Positions 8,236 to 16,659 are shown, counted from the stretch's first letter. The stretch: 55,209 bases of DNA from an uncultured Hyphomicrobiales bacterium (GCA_903884435.1 CAISEY010000300.1:1-55209), one strand, 5' to 3'. Numbers and translations: made by a program. Notes: a model not told the origin generated them from the letters alone.

Positions 8236-9251
8236 AAATCCGGTTGTCCATCCCGATCGCGATCGCGGTGTGCGCGGCGGCCCCCGCCGCGGCGCAGACC
8301 CAGGATTTTTATCGCGGCAAGCAGATCACCGTCGCCATCGGAGCGCCCGCCGGCGGAATCTACGATCTCTATGGCCGGCTTTTCGCGCGGCACATCGGCA
8401 ATTTCATTCCCGGCGCGCCCTCCGTCGTGGTGCAAAACATGCCCGGCGCGGCGGGCATTCGCGCCGCGAACTACCTCTACAACGTCGCTCCGCGCGACGG
8501 AACGACGCTGGCCGTTTCGCTGAATTCCCTGCCGCTCAATCCCTTCCTCGCGCCGGGCGAGGTGAAATACAAATCGGAAGGCTTCAACTGGATCGGCCGC
8601 GGCGACGCGCCGGCGCACCTTCTCTACACGCTGGCCACCTCGGGCCTCGCCTCCATCGAGGACGCCAGGAAGCGCGATATTCTCACCGCGTCCATCGCTC
8701 CCGGCACCTCCACGCAAATGTATCCCGCGATGGCCAACGCGTTCGTCGGCACGCGGTTCCGGATCGTCAGCGGCTACGAGGGCTCGGGCGGGGTCAACAT
8801 GGCGCTGGAGCGCGGCGAGGTCGAGGCGGTGGGCGCCAATTCGTGGACCAATCTCGTGTTGACGAAACCGGACTGGATTCGCGAACGGAAAATTCGCCCG
8901 TTGTTCCAGATGACGCTCCGGCGCGACGCGGAAATGCCGGACACGCCGACGCTGGTCGAACTCGCGACGAACGACCTCGACCGCGAGGCCATTTCCTTCC
9001 TCGTCCGCACCGAGGAAGCCGGCTCCTATCTCATCGCGCCGCCGGAAACGCCCGCCGACCGCGTGGACATTCTGCGCAACGCCTTTTCGGCGATGATCGC
9101 CAGCCCCGCCTTTCTCGCCGAGGCCAAACAGCTCAATTTCGGCGTCAATCCGCTCGATGGAGCGGAAATGCAGAGACGCATCGCGCGCGTCGCGGCGACG
9201 CCCGACAATGTCGTGCAACGCTTCAGGGACGCCATTTTGACGAAACCGTGA
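8232..9251 (+). CDS. TctC/Bug-family solute receptor
   Basis: A 339-residue periplasmic receptor with signal peptide MKIRLSIPIAIAVCAAAPAAAQ, the opening QDFYRGKQITVAIGAPAGGIYD, the ligand loop VVVQNMPGAAG and the signature YNVAPRDGT found in several of its paralogues here. It is a single-gene plus-strand unit, divergent from the binding-protein operon at 8125 and convergent with the next TctC gene (13-bp gap). ATG 8232 lacks a clear ribosome site; a strong one sits 20 bp upstream in front of a 7-codon frame that overlaps this start. The ligand is unknown. Confidence 0.9.
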   Translation: MKIRLSIPIAIAVCAAAPAAAQTQDFYRGKQITVAIGAPAGGIYDLYGRLFARHIGNFIPGAPSVVVQNMPGAAGIRAANYLYNVAPRDGTTLAVSLNSLPLNPFLAPGEVKYKSEGFNWIGRGDAPAHLLYTLATSGLASIEDARKRDILTASIAPGTSTQMYPAMANAFVGTRFRIVSGYEGSGGVNMALERGEVEAVGANSWTNLVLTKPDWIRERKIRPLFQMTLRRDAEMPDTPTLVELATNDLDREAISFLVRTEEAGSYLIAPPETPADRVDILRNAFSAMIASPAFLAEAKQLNFGVNPLDGAEMQRRIARVAATPDNVVQRFRDAILTKP

Positions 9252-9264
9252 AGCGCGGACGCCG

Positions 9265-10296
9265 CTATGGCGGGCCCGCCAGAATAGCCTTGAAACGCGC
9301 GACCGCCGCCGTGTCGAACGCGACCACGCGCCGCGCGAGGCCAGCGATTTCCGCGCCGCTCTTCGGCAGCATTTCCTCCATGGCGCGGTGGCCGTCGGCG
9401 AGAAAGTCGCCGTCCTTCGTCATCGCGTCGAAGGCGGCGCGCAGGGTCTCGACGCGATCCGCGGGCGCGCCCGGCGGCGCCGCGAAAGGCCGGCCGATTT
9501 CCGCTGTCAGGGACAAAAACTCGAAGACGCGCCGCGCCTCCTCCACGCCCGCGAGGTCGATGAACCGCGGAACGTTCGGCAAGTCCGGATCCTTGTTGAG
9601 TCCCGTCTGCGCCAGCAACACGATCTCGCCCGAGGCGATCCAGTCCGGCCGCGTCGCCTTGAGCTGACCCCAGGGAAAGGCGCCGCGCCCCTGAACCTCG
9701 CCCCGCTCGATCGCGAGGTTGATGTCGTTGGCGCCATTGTATCCGGTGACGATCTTGAACCGGGTGCCCAGCAAACGGTTGGCGAGCGCCGGAAAAACGA
9801 AGTTTTGCGCGGTCACGCCCGTCGATCCGATGGTGACTTCCTTCGTCTTCGCCTCGTCCATGGAGGCGACGCCGGCCCCGCGCCGCACGGCGAACACGTC
9901 GGTCGGGGTGATCGGACTGCCGAGAAAATTGAATTTCGCGACATCGTATCGAACGCCGCCCTCGCCAATCGCTTGGCCCATCGCCACGGTCTGCAACAGG
10001 CCAGCGATGGTCGAACCGTCCCTGGGCGCCACGTTGTAGAGATAGTTGGCGCCGACGCGGCCAGAGGCGCCCGGCATGTTCTCGACGACGATTTTCGGAT
10101 TGCCCGGCACGAACCTGCCGAGGTGGCGCGCCACGAGACGCCCGGCGGAATCGTAGCTTTCCCCCGAACCGGCCGAGACGATCAGCCGGATCGTCGCGCC
10201 CCTGTAAAAATCCGTCGCGGGTTGCGCGCGCGATCCGGAGCCGGAGGCGGCGAAGCCAAGCAAAGCAAGCGAAAGCAGCCGAACGCCCATCGCCAT
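9265..10296 (-). CDS. TctC/Bug-family solute receptor, last gene of the eight-gene operon
   Basis: A 343-residue periplasmic receptor. The signal peptide ends ...GSRAQPA, then comes TDFYRGATIRLIVSAGSGESYDSAGR, where the usual GGGxD glycine run of the family is replaced by GSGES; the loop VVENMPGASG and VTGYNGANDINLAIERGEVQGRG are normal. An altered phosphate/carboxylate-binding loop may mean a different ligand group. It lies 21 bp after the UbiD gene and ends the long minus-strand operon starting at 17779. The ATG at 10296 is adjacent to GGGG; ATG 10290 two codons later has better ribosome-site spacing and may be the true start. Confidence 0.88.
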   Translation of the reverse strand: MAMGVRLLSLALLGFAASGSGSRAQPATDFYRGATIRLIVSAGSGESYDSAGRLVARHLGRFVPGNPKIVVENMPGASGRVGANYLYNVAPRDGSTIAGLLQTVAMGQAIGEGGVRYDVAKFNFLGSPITPTDVFAVRRGAGVASMDEAKTKEVTIGSTGVTAQNFVFPALANRLLGTRFKIVTGYNGANDINLAIERGEVQGRGAFPWGQLKATRPDWIASGEIVLLAQTGLNKDPDLPNVPRFIDLAGVEEARRVFEFLSLTAEIGRPFAAPPGAPADRVETLRAAFDAMTKDGDFLADGHRAMEEMLPKSGAEIAGLARRVVAFDTAAVARFKAILAGPP

Positions 10297-10317
10297 CCCC
10301 CGAAGCGCGAAGTTCGC

Positions 10318-11790
10318 TTATTTATCGAGAAAACTGACTTTCCCCGCCCATTTCCTGGCGATCTCCTCGGAATATTCCTTCGGGATCTGGTTTACCTTGG
10401 GGAATGAATCCTTCCACGCGAACGGACGCACCGCGTAGATGATGATGCGGCTGTTGGTCAGATCCTCGCGCTCACGGCGTTCCGGCAACAACATGGGATC
10501 GATGTAGCCGGTCCACATTCCGTCGATGATGTCGGTCGCCGTCTTCGGATCCCAGCGCGTGCCCACGGCCCACATGACTTCCGCCGGATTGGTGATGTCG
10601 ATGTCGTCGTCGACGATGATGGTGATGCGGCCAAGGTAGCTCGCCGAGCCGCAACCGATGGCGACGAGGCCCGCCATCTTCGCGTGGCCCGCGTGCATCT
10701 GCTCGATGGCGATGACGTTGATGAAGCGCGAGCCGCCGCCCGGCATCTTGAACACGCCCTTGACGCCCGGCACGCCCGCCGCCTCGAGTTCGTCCCAGAG
10801 GGACGCCGCGCGCATCAGCGCCGAGCCCGCGGTGCCGAAATAGGTGCCGGGGAACGTCGGTCGCGCCGGCGGCGACGCGGTCATGATGGGATCGTCGCGG
10901 TGATAGATGGCCTTCACCTGCAACACGGGTTCGGGACCCGTCGCCGCGTAATAGCCGGGCCATTCGCCGAAGGGCCCCTCGATCATCGTGAGTTCCTCCG
11001 GCGAGGGCATGAAACCTTCGTAGACGAGTTCGCAATCGTTCGGGAAGGGAATGCCGGTGATCTTGCCCTTGACGAGTTCGATGGCGCGGCCGATGCGCCC
11101 GCCCGCCGCCGCGAATTCGGTGACGTTCTCGGGGAATGTCTGCGCCGACACCGCGCCGAGCGCCGGCGCCTGCCCGACGCTGATGACCATCGGGCAATGT
11201 TCGCCGCGCGCCCAGTATTTCTTGCGGATGATGTCCGCGTGCTTGCCCGGCTCGATGAAAATGCTGAGCGTGCGCTCGTCGCGAACGGAGACGCGGTAGG
11301 TGCCCGAATTCACCCAGTCGCCATCCGGATCCTTCGTGATCACCATGCATTCGGTGCCGATGTACTGGCCGCCGTCGCCCGCGTGCCATTTCGGCGCGGG
11401 AAAGGCGAGAATGTTGACCTGGTTTCCGGTGAGCACGTTCTCCATCACCGGACCGGTCTCGACATGCACGGGCGGAATCGGCTCCGAGCTCTTGCGCTTT
11501 CCCTTGCGGAAGCTGCGCACGAGATCGAGCCCGATTCCGCCGTTGAACACGCGCGACGCCCGCGTGTTGACGACGACGCGATGATTGTCGGGATAGCCCT
11601 TGATCTTGCGAAACAGCAACACCGGCGGCACCGGCTTTTGCAGGCTCAACTCGTAGAGCGCGCCCATTTCGAGATCCGGGTCGGCGCCCTCGATGATGTC
11701 GAGTTCCCCGATCTCACCGGCGACCTCGATGGCCTTGCGAATGTCGCCCAGCGCGGCGATGCGCGTTTCTTCGTCAACCAGCTTCGACAT
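10318..11790 (-). CDS. UbiD-family (de)carboxylase
   Basis: A 490-residue cytoplasmic enzyme of the UbiD family, which uses prenylated FMN to decarboxylate or carboxylate aromatic and unsaturated acids. Family landmarks: GTYR at residues 163-166 and EGPFGEWPGY at 271-280, where E271 and E276 correspond to the catalytic glutamates of the Glu-Arg-Glu network, plus the C-terminal ITIIVDDDIDITNPAEVMWAV and TNSRIIIYAVRP. Length is normal for the family. It follows a mini-cupin by 48 bp and precedes a TctC gene by 21 bp. No UbiX flavin prenyltransferase is in the window, so the cofactor must come from elsewhere. A paralogue lies at 33663-35126. Confidence 0.93.
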   Translation of the reverse strand: MSKLVDEETRIAALGDIRKAIEVAGEIGELDIIEGADPDLEMGALYELSLQKPVPPVLLFRKIKGYPDNHRVVVNTRASRVFNGGIGLDLVRSFRKGKRKSSEPIPPVHVETGPVMENVLTGNQVNILAFPAPKWHAGDGGQYIGTECMVITKDPDGDWVNSGTYRVSVRDERTLSIFIEPGKHADIIRKKYWARGEHCPMVISVGQAPALGAVSAQTFPENVTEFAAAGGRIGRAIELVKGKITGIPFPNDCELVYEGFMPSPEELTMIEGPFGEWPGYYAATGPEPVLQVKAIYHRDDPIMTASPPARPTFPGTYFGTAGSALMRAASLWDELEAAGVPGVKGVFKMPGGGSRFINVIAIEQMHAGHAKMAGLVAIGCGSASYLGRITIIVDDDIDITNPAEVMWAVGTRWDPKTATDIIDGMWTGYIDPMLLPERREREDLTNSRIIIYAVRPFAWKDSFPKVNQIPKEYSEEIARKWAGKVSFLDK

Positions 11791-11838
11791 AAAACTTCCC
11801 TGTGCGCGGCGCCGCCGCCCGATGAACGCGTTCGCGGA

Positions 11839-12354
11839 TCAGCTTTCCTTGAAGTCCGGCGAGGTCTCTTTCTGCTCGAGATCGCTGGCGAGATATTCCT
11901 GCATGGGCGTGTGAATGAACGCCGCCCAGACCGCCGGCGTCGTCGGATCGAGATTGAAATGCTGATGCTCGACGCCGCCCGGCTTCAGCGCCAGCAACAC
12001 GAGATCGCCCTTCTTCCAGTCGACGCGCTCGCCATCGACGATGGAATAGCCGACGCCGGACACCACGTAGATCACGAGGCCGCCCTGGTGGACGTGGCGG
12101 CCGGACTTGGTGCGGATTTCGTGGGTGAACACGCGCCAGTGTTGCAGCGGCGTGTCCTTGAAGCTCACGGGATCGAGGAAGAAGCGCAACTTGCCCTGCC
12201 GCGCCTGGAAATACGGACGATCGTCCGCGCGCAACACGACGGGGCCGTTCTGGTTGCGCTCCTTCATCGCCTTGCGATAGCGCATGACGGATTCGTAGGG
12301 ATTGTCGCCAATCGGCGGGCGCTCGCGTTCGCGCGTTCTTTCAATCTCGGCCAT
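11839..12354 (-). CDS. Small cupin protein, metal site partly conserved (mini-cupin 1)
   Basis: A 171-residue single-domain cupin without a signal peptide. The first cupin motif reads SGRHVHQGGLVIYVVSG: both histidines are present but the usual metal-ligating Glu position is Leu. The second motif ends GGVEHQHFNLD. That leaves a possible three-His site. It is clearly paralogous to the mini-cupin at 14542-15051 (for example RQGKLRFFLDPVSFKDT against RQGLMRWYLHPSIKDT), and both share the HFN ending with the bicupin at 25970. Its ATG at 12354 lies 14 bp inside the Cdc48-like ATPase gene, so the two are translationally linked. The substrate is unknown; a dioxygenase, isomerase or regulatory subunit role is possible. 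Confidence 0.82.
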   Translation of the reverse strand: MAEIERTRERERPPIGDNPYESVMRYRKAMKERNQNGPVVLRADDRPYFQARQGKLRFFLDPVSFKDTPLQHWRVFTHEIRTKSGRHVHQGGLVIYVVSGVGYSIVDGERVDWKKGDLVLLALKPGGVEHQHFNLDPTTPAVWAAFIHTPMQEYLASDLEQKETSPDFKES

Positions 12355-14539
12355 TGGAACTCTCTCCCTTGTGGAACACGCGCGACAGGCGCAACGCCTC
12401 GAGCGCGTCCTCGCGCGTGGGCGCGGCGGCGCGCGTGAACCCGGTCTTGCGGATGGCGATGCGCTTGGCCTCGTCGCAGAGGTGGCGCAGATCGGCGCCC
12501 GAATAGCCTTCGGTCATCGGCGCCAGCGTCTGGACGACGTCGTCGAGTCCTCCGGCGGCTTCCGCCGCCTTCGAGCGCAGACAGATGCGCAGGATTTTCG
12601 CGCGCGTTTCCTCGTCGGGCATGCCAACGGGAATGTGCAGGCCGAACCGGCCCGGACGCAGGATCGACGGATCGATCAGATCGATTCGGTTGGTCGCGCC
12701 AATGACGACCACCCGCGACAATTGCTCGACGCCGTCGAGTTCGGCGAGAAGCTGGCTGACGACGCGATCCGCCGTCATCGAGCCGATGTTCTGGCCGCGC
12801 ACCGGAGCGATCGATTCGAGCTGGTCGAAGAAGATCACGGCGGGCGCCACCTGCCGCGCGATGCGGAACACCTGGCGGATGCCCTCCTCGGATTCGCCCA
12901 GCCACTTGGTGAACATTTCCGGCCCGTCGACCGAAATGAAGTTCACCCCGCACTCGTTGGCGATGGCCTTGGCGAGCAGAGTCTTGCCCGTGCCCGAGGG
13001 CCCGTGCAGCAACATGCCGACATGCGGCGGCAGGCCGCTCGCGGTCAGCAGCCCCGGATTGCGCAACGGCAGTTCAACGGTTTCCTGCAAGCGTTTCTTC
13101 ACGTCCTCGAGGCCGCCGATGTCGCTCCAGGCCACGTCGGGAACACTGATGAGGGTTTCACGCAGGGCCGAGGGCCGCGTCTGCGCCAGCGCGGTCTCGA
13201 AGTCTTCCTTCTCGACGCGCAGATCCTCGACGGGAATGCGGAAGGCGGCGCGGTGATCCTGCAAATTGCCGGCGCTTCGACGCAGCGCGCTGAGGCCCGC
13301 GTCGCGGCAAAGCTCCATCATGTCCGCGCCGAGATAGCCGTGCGTGCGCCGCGCCACTTCGTCGAGATAGCGCAGGGCGTCGTCGGAAAGCGGCATTTCA
13401 CGCGTCTGGATGGTGAGAATTTCGCGGCGTCCCGGAGCGTCGGGCGGACCGATGAAAACCTCGCGGTCGAAGCGACCGGGACGGCGAAACGCCGGATCGA
13501 CGGCGTCGACGCGGTTCGTCGTGCCGATGATGACGACGGAATCGACGCGCTTCAATCCATCCATCAGCGACAGCAATTGCGTGACGGTCCGAATATCCGC
13601 CTGGGATCCCGTTTCGCCGCGCTTCGGCGCCATGGCGTCGAGTTCGTCGATGAAGATGATCGATGGCGCGTGATGGCTCGCCTCCGAGAACATGCGGCGA
13701 AGGTTCGCCTCGGTCTCGCCGGTGTAGGTGCCGATCACGTCGGGACCGTTGATGTAGTAGAAGCGCGCGTCCACCTCGTTGGCGACGGCGCGCGCCAGAT
13801 GCGTCTTGCCGGAGCCCGGAGGCCCGTAAAGAATGATGCCGCGCGGCGCGTTGATGCCGAGATGGCGATAGACGTGCGGATGTTTCAGCGGAAGCTGCAC
13901 GAGCTCGCGGATGAGCTTGATCTGCGTGTTGAGACCGCCCACGTCCTCGTAGGTGATGTCGAAGGCGCCGTCGGGAATGTGCGAGTCGTGATAGTGCAGC
14001 ACGATGTCGGTGTCTTCGGTCACGAGACCGGGGCCGTCGGGCGTCTTGTGGACTTCGTAGGTCGTGCCGGCGTGCGAGTTCTGGAAGGGAATGTAGAGAA
14101 TCGCGCCCTGGCTCGCGGGCGTGCGGCTCTCGACCAGCATTTTCTTCAGGTGCGGCACGAGGTCGTGCGCCATCGACACGTCGACGGCGGGCAGCAGCTC
14201 CAGCTTCTTCAACGGCTGCAAGTCCGCGCGCTCGATCTCGATGTCCTCGTTGAGATGCGCCTTGAGCGCCTGCCGCGCGAAACGGTCGAGGCGGATGATC
14301 TTGTGCCCCCTGTCCGCGTCGTTCGGCTCGCCGAGCCGCACGATCAGCGAGCGGCCGCGGTCGGTCGCGATCCGCACGGTGTCGCCGACCCCGGCGTCGA
14401 GCAGTTTCATCAGGTCGGCGTCGAGCTTGATGATCAGCCGGGCGCCGAGCGACTGTTCGTTGGCGAGGTGGTCGACGGTGGCGTGCGCGTGCGCCTTGCC
14501 GCCGTGCGTGTGGGCGTGCCCGTGATGCGTTTCGGCCAT
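12341..14539 (-). CDS. Cdc48/VAT-like double AAA+ ATPase
   Basis: A 732-residue protein with full Cdc48 architecture: a His-rich N-terminal tail (residues 1-24), a double-psi beta-barrel N domain (about 30-115), a second N subdomain (about 120-185), AAA D1 (Walker A GPPGSGKT at 239-246, Walker B IIFIDE at 294-299, sensor GTTNRVD) and AAA D2 (Walker A GPSGTGKT at 513-520, Walker B VIFFDQ at 568-573, sensor GATNRID). D1 is canonical. In D2 the catalytic Walker-B Glu is Gln (codon CAG at 12823-12821), the same change used to trap ATP in engineered AAA mutants. The C terminus lacks a proteasome-docking HbYX motif. It lies between two paralogous mini-cupins (2-bp gap and 14-bp overlap). Probable role: remodelling or activating an enzyme complex made by this operon. 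Confidence 0.93.
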   Translation of the reverse strand: MAETHHGHAHTHGGKAHAHATVDHLANEQSLGARLIIKLDADLMKLLDAGVGDTVRIATDRGRSLIVRLGEPNDADRGHKIIRLDRFARQALKAHLNEDIEIERADLQPLKKLELLPAVDVSMAHDLVPHLKKMLVESRTPASQGAILYIPFQNSHAGTTYEVHKTPDGPGLVTEDTDIVLHYHDSHIPDGAFDITYEDVGGLNTQIKLIRELVQLPLKHPHVYRHLGINAPRGIILYGPPGSGKTHLARAVANEVDARFYYINGPDVIGTYTGETEANLRRMFSEASHHAPSIIFIDELDAMAPKRGETGSQADIRTVTQLLSLMDGLKRVDSVVIIGTTNRVDAVDPAFRRPGRFDREVFIGPPDAPGRREILTIQTREMPLSDDALRYLDEVARRTHGYLGADMMELCRDAGLSALRRSAGNLQDHRAAFRIPVEDLRVEKEDFETALAQTRPSALRETLISVPDVAWSDIGGLEDVKKRLQETVELPLRNPGLLTASGLPPHVGMLLHGPSGTGKTLLAKAIANECGVNFISVDGPEMFTKWLGESEEGIRQVFRIARQVAPAVIFFDQLESIAPVRGQNIGSMTADRVVSQLLAELDGVEQLSRVVVIGATNRIDLIDPSILRPGRFGLHIPVGMPDEETRAKILRICLRSKAAEAAGGLDDVVQTLAPMTEGYSGADLRHLCDEAKRIAIRKTGFTRAAAPTREDALEALRLSRVFHKGESSNGRD

Positions 14540-14541
14540 GA

Positions 14542-15051
14542 TTATTTCTTGTACTCCGGCGCGTCTTCCATCTGCTCGAATCCCGAGCCGCGATCAACCG
14601 TGACGCAATCGAACCAGTTCGGCTCCGCCGCCACGAATTTCGCCGGCTTGTCCTTGCTGGCGTTGAAGTGCTGCACGATGATCCCGTCCGGACGCAGCGG
14701 CAGGTTGACCACGTCGCCCTCTTTCCACGGATGACGCACGCCGTCGAGGATCGTGTAGCCCTCGCCCTCGATGATCATCAGCACCTGGCCGCCCTGGAAC
14801 TTCACGCGACCCGAGCGGCTGCCCGGCGGGATTTCCTGTTCGAAGAACAGCATGGTGTTGAGCACCGTGTCCTTGATGGAGGGATGCAGATACCAGCGCA
14901 TCAGCCCCTGGCGATTGGTCTCCTGCGGGAGATCGTCGTCGCGCACGACCTGGATGGCGTCCTTCATCTGCTCGCGCTGCCGATCCCGAAGCGCGAGAAT
15001 TTCACCCCAGTGGTCCGTCTTCGCCAGCCGCTCCTTGCGTTCACTCGCCAT
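14542..15051 (-). CDS. Small cupin protein with degenerate metal site (mini-cupin 2)
   Basis: A 169-residue single-domain cupin, paralogous to the mini-cupin at 11839-12354. Where the paralogue has HVHQGGL, this one has VKFQGGQ, so both first-motif histidines and the Glu are absent; only the last His (VQHFN) remains. The beta-barrel sequence is otherwise well kept (GEGYTILDGVRHPWKEGDVVNLPL). A non-catalytic partner subunit or a binding protein is therefore more likely than an enzyme. It ends 2 bp before the ATPase ATG, and 123 bp separate it from the amidohydrolase upstream, the widest gap in the operon, where a separate promoter may lie. No signal peptide. Confidence 0.82.
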   Translation of the reverse strand: MASERKERLAKTDHWGEILALRDRQREQMKDAIQVVRDDDLPQETNRQGLMRWYLHPSIKDTVLNTMLFFEQEIPPGSRSGRVKFQGGQVLMIIEGEGYTILDGVRHPWKEGDVVNLPLRPDGIIVQHFNASKDKPAKFVAAEPNWFDCVTVDRGSGFEQMEDAPEYKK

Positions 15052-15101
15052 TCATCGCCTCCCGTGTCGAAGTCGTCCGGCTCGCCGGACGGGTCCGCGA
15101 C

Positions 15102-15131
15102 AGTATGGCGCGCCGGGGGGCGGCGCGTCCA
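15102..15131 (-). promoter_or_regulatory. Candidate internal promoter ahead of the mini-cupin/ATPase genes
   Basis: On the minus strand: TGGACG (15126-15131), 18-bp spacer, CATACT (15102-15107), about 50 bp upstream of ATG 15051, in the largest gap of the operon. A GTCCGG-CTCG-CCGGAC hairpin (15075-15090) lies in the leader just downstream. This could allow cupin-ATPase-cupin to be expressed apart from the upstream genes. Moderate consensus match only. Confidence 0.3.
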
Positions 15132-15174
15132 CTGGCGCGTGAAAATTTTTGAACCCGCGGAAATCCGCCGCCCG

Positions 15175-16326
15175 TCAGAGCCTCGTGTAGAGCTTGCGCG
15201 CGTTGCCGGCGAGGATCGCCTTCTGCATGTCCTCGGGAATCTGGTCGGGATGTTCGACCACCCAGTTCGCCGGGTCCATGGTTTGGTGCGGCCAGTCCGT
15301 GGAGAAGCAGAACAGATCCTTCGCGTGACAGAGTTCCAGCATCCAGCCGAAGTGTTTCGGATTTTTCGGGATGGTGATCGGCTGGGTCGAGAAGCGCACG
15401 TTCTCGAGGATGTACTCGCTCGGCAGCTTGTTGAGATAACGCTCGCCCGCCGCCAGCTTGCGCTCGACGAGCGCGATGTCGCCCGGCGCGCTCACGTAGA
15501 AATCATCGACGCGCAGCATGAAGTCGGAGAGCCACCAGACTCCCCCCTCCTGAAACAGGATTTTCTGCTTCGGATACTTGTCGAACAGGCCCTGCACGAT
15601 CATCGCGGCGAGATGCACGATGCAATTGGCGATGGGCGCGTTGCCGAACAGTTCGATCCAGGTGCGCGCGCCGTTGAACAGCGGCGTGAAATGATTGAAC
15701 CAGCCCCCGCTGTGCGCGGTGAGCACGAGATCGAAGTCGCGCATGGCGTCGAAGATCGGATCGAACCGCGCGTTGCCCATCTGCTCGTAGAGCGCGCTGA
15801 ATTCGCTGAACACGCCGACGAATTGCGGATGATGGCCGACGCGCCTGATTTCCTCGGCCGCCATCCCGGGGTTGCGCTGGCACACCATGATGTTGCCCTT
15901 GATGCGCGGCGAGACCGGAAAAACCTCCCGGATCATGTAATCGTTGTGCGCCGCGCAGAAGGCTGCCAGCACCGGCTCGCTGAACACGCTCATCGGGCGG
16001 TTGTAGCCCGGATTGAGAATTACCGTGTCGGTGCCGAACTGGTCGAGAACGCGCAGCACCTCGGCTCCGGTTCCCGCCGTGCCATGCGCGTCCTGGCCAA
16101 CGCCCGGCTTCTCGTTCGCCGGCTCGGGATTGTATTCGAGGCCGACCGCCGGATAGTGCCAGATGCGGCTCTTGAAGGGTTCTTTCAGGTAATTCCGGAT
16201 CACCGGCCACGGCGGCGAAAAGTGAAAATCCGTGTCGATCACCTCCATCTTGCGAATTTTGGGATTGATCGGATCGGGATTGACGGCTTTCGCGGCCTGG
16301 TAGCCGCCGTGCGACGCTTCGTTCAT
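15175..16326 (-). CDS. Amidohydrolase_2 (ACMSD-like) family metal-dependent hydrolase/decarboxylase
   Basis: A 383-residue cytoplasmic TIM-barrel enzyme. Family members hydrolyse or decarboxylate aromatic-derived acids (ACMSD, gamma-resorcylate decarboxylase, LigJ/LigY types). Metal and catalytic positions are visible: DTDFHF at 31-36 (the usual HxH is here D-F-H), TAHSGG (H205), FQEGGVWW (E260) and FSTDWPH (D344). It follows the Rieske ferredoxin gene by 24 bp, the same order and nearly the same spacing as the paralogous pair at 40739-42224. Decarboxylation or hydrolysis of a ring-cleavage product or aromatic acid is the likely role; the substrate is unknown. Confidence 0.9.
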   Translation of the reverse strand: MNEASHGGYQAAKAVNPDPINPKIRKMEVIDTDFHFSPPWPVIRNYLKEPFKSRIWHYPAVGLEYNPEPANEKPGVGQDAHGTAGTGAEVLRVLDQFGTDTVILNPGYNRPMSVFSEPVLAAFCAAHNDYMIREVFPVSPRIKGNIMVCQRNPGMAAEEIRRVGHHPQFVGVFSEFSALYEQMGNARFDPIFDAMRDFDLVLTAHSGGWFNHFTPLFNGARTWIELFGNAPIANCIVHLAAMIVQGLFDKYPKQKILFQEGGVWWLSDFMLRVDDFYVSAPGDIALVERKLAAGERYLNKLPSEYILENVRFSTQPITIPKNPKHFGWMLELCHAKDLFCFSTDWPHQTMDPANWVVEHPDQIPEDMQKAILAGNARKLYTRL

Positions 16327-16350
16327 GACGGTCCCTCTGTCTGTGTGGGC

Positions 16351-16659
16351 TCAGGCGGTCAGGATGAGATGACCATCCTCGGCGCGGACGGGATAGGTGC
16401 GAATCGTTTCGGTCGGATCGAGCATGTTGCGCCCGGTCGCCAGATCGAAGGTCCAGTTGTGCCATGGACAGCGAATCGTCGCCCCGCCATCGGCGATGGC
16501 GCCGTCGCACATCGAGGCGCCGCGGTGCAGGCACTTGTTGGCCACCGCGAAGAACTTCCCGTTGGAGCGGAACACCGCGACGGTGCGCGTCCCCGCCTCG
16601 AAGGCGCGGCCCTTGCCCTCGGGGATTTCGTCCTGTTTGCAGAGGAGATAATCGGTCAT
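16351..16659 (-). CDS. Rieske [2Fe-2S] ferredoxin
   Basis: A 102-residue stand-alone Rieske protein. Cluster ligands are C43-x-H45 (CLHRGASMCDG) and C64-x2-H67 (CPWHNW). Such ferredoxins usually shuttle electrons from a reductase to a Rieske oxygenase, but here the neighbour is an amidohydrolase. No reductase or large oxygenase subunit is in this operon; the nearest Rieske oxygenase is at 24699-25871. The paralogue at 40739-41047 has identical ligand positions and the same amidohydrolase neighbour, so the pairing is conserved after duplication. It lies 19 bp after the bicupin gene. Confidence 0.93.
   Translation of the reverse strand: MTDYLLCKQDEIPEGKGRAFEAGTRTVAVFRSNGKFFAVANKCLHRGASMCDGAIADGGATIRCPWHNWTFDLATGRNMLDPTETIRTYPVRAEDGHLILTA

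Noticed and set aside
12341-14539. Reading the Cdc48-like ATPase as a proteasome activator (Cpa/Mpa type)
   Set aside because: The C terminus (HKGESSNGRD) has no HbYX docking motif, no proteasome or Pup genes are in the window, and alphaproteobacteria generally lack 20S proteasomes.
12302-14734. An 810-codon open frame on the plus strand across the Cdc48-like gene
   Set aside because: It is antisense to a full-length, motif-complete AAA+ protein. It lacks domains and has shadow-frame composition.
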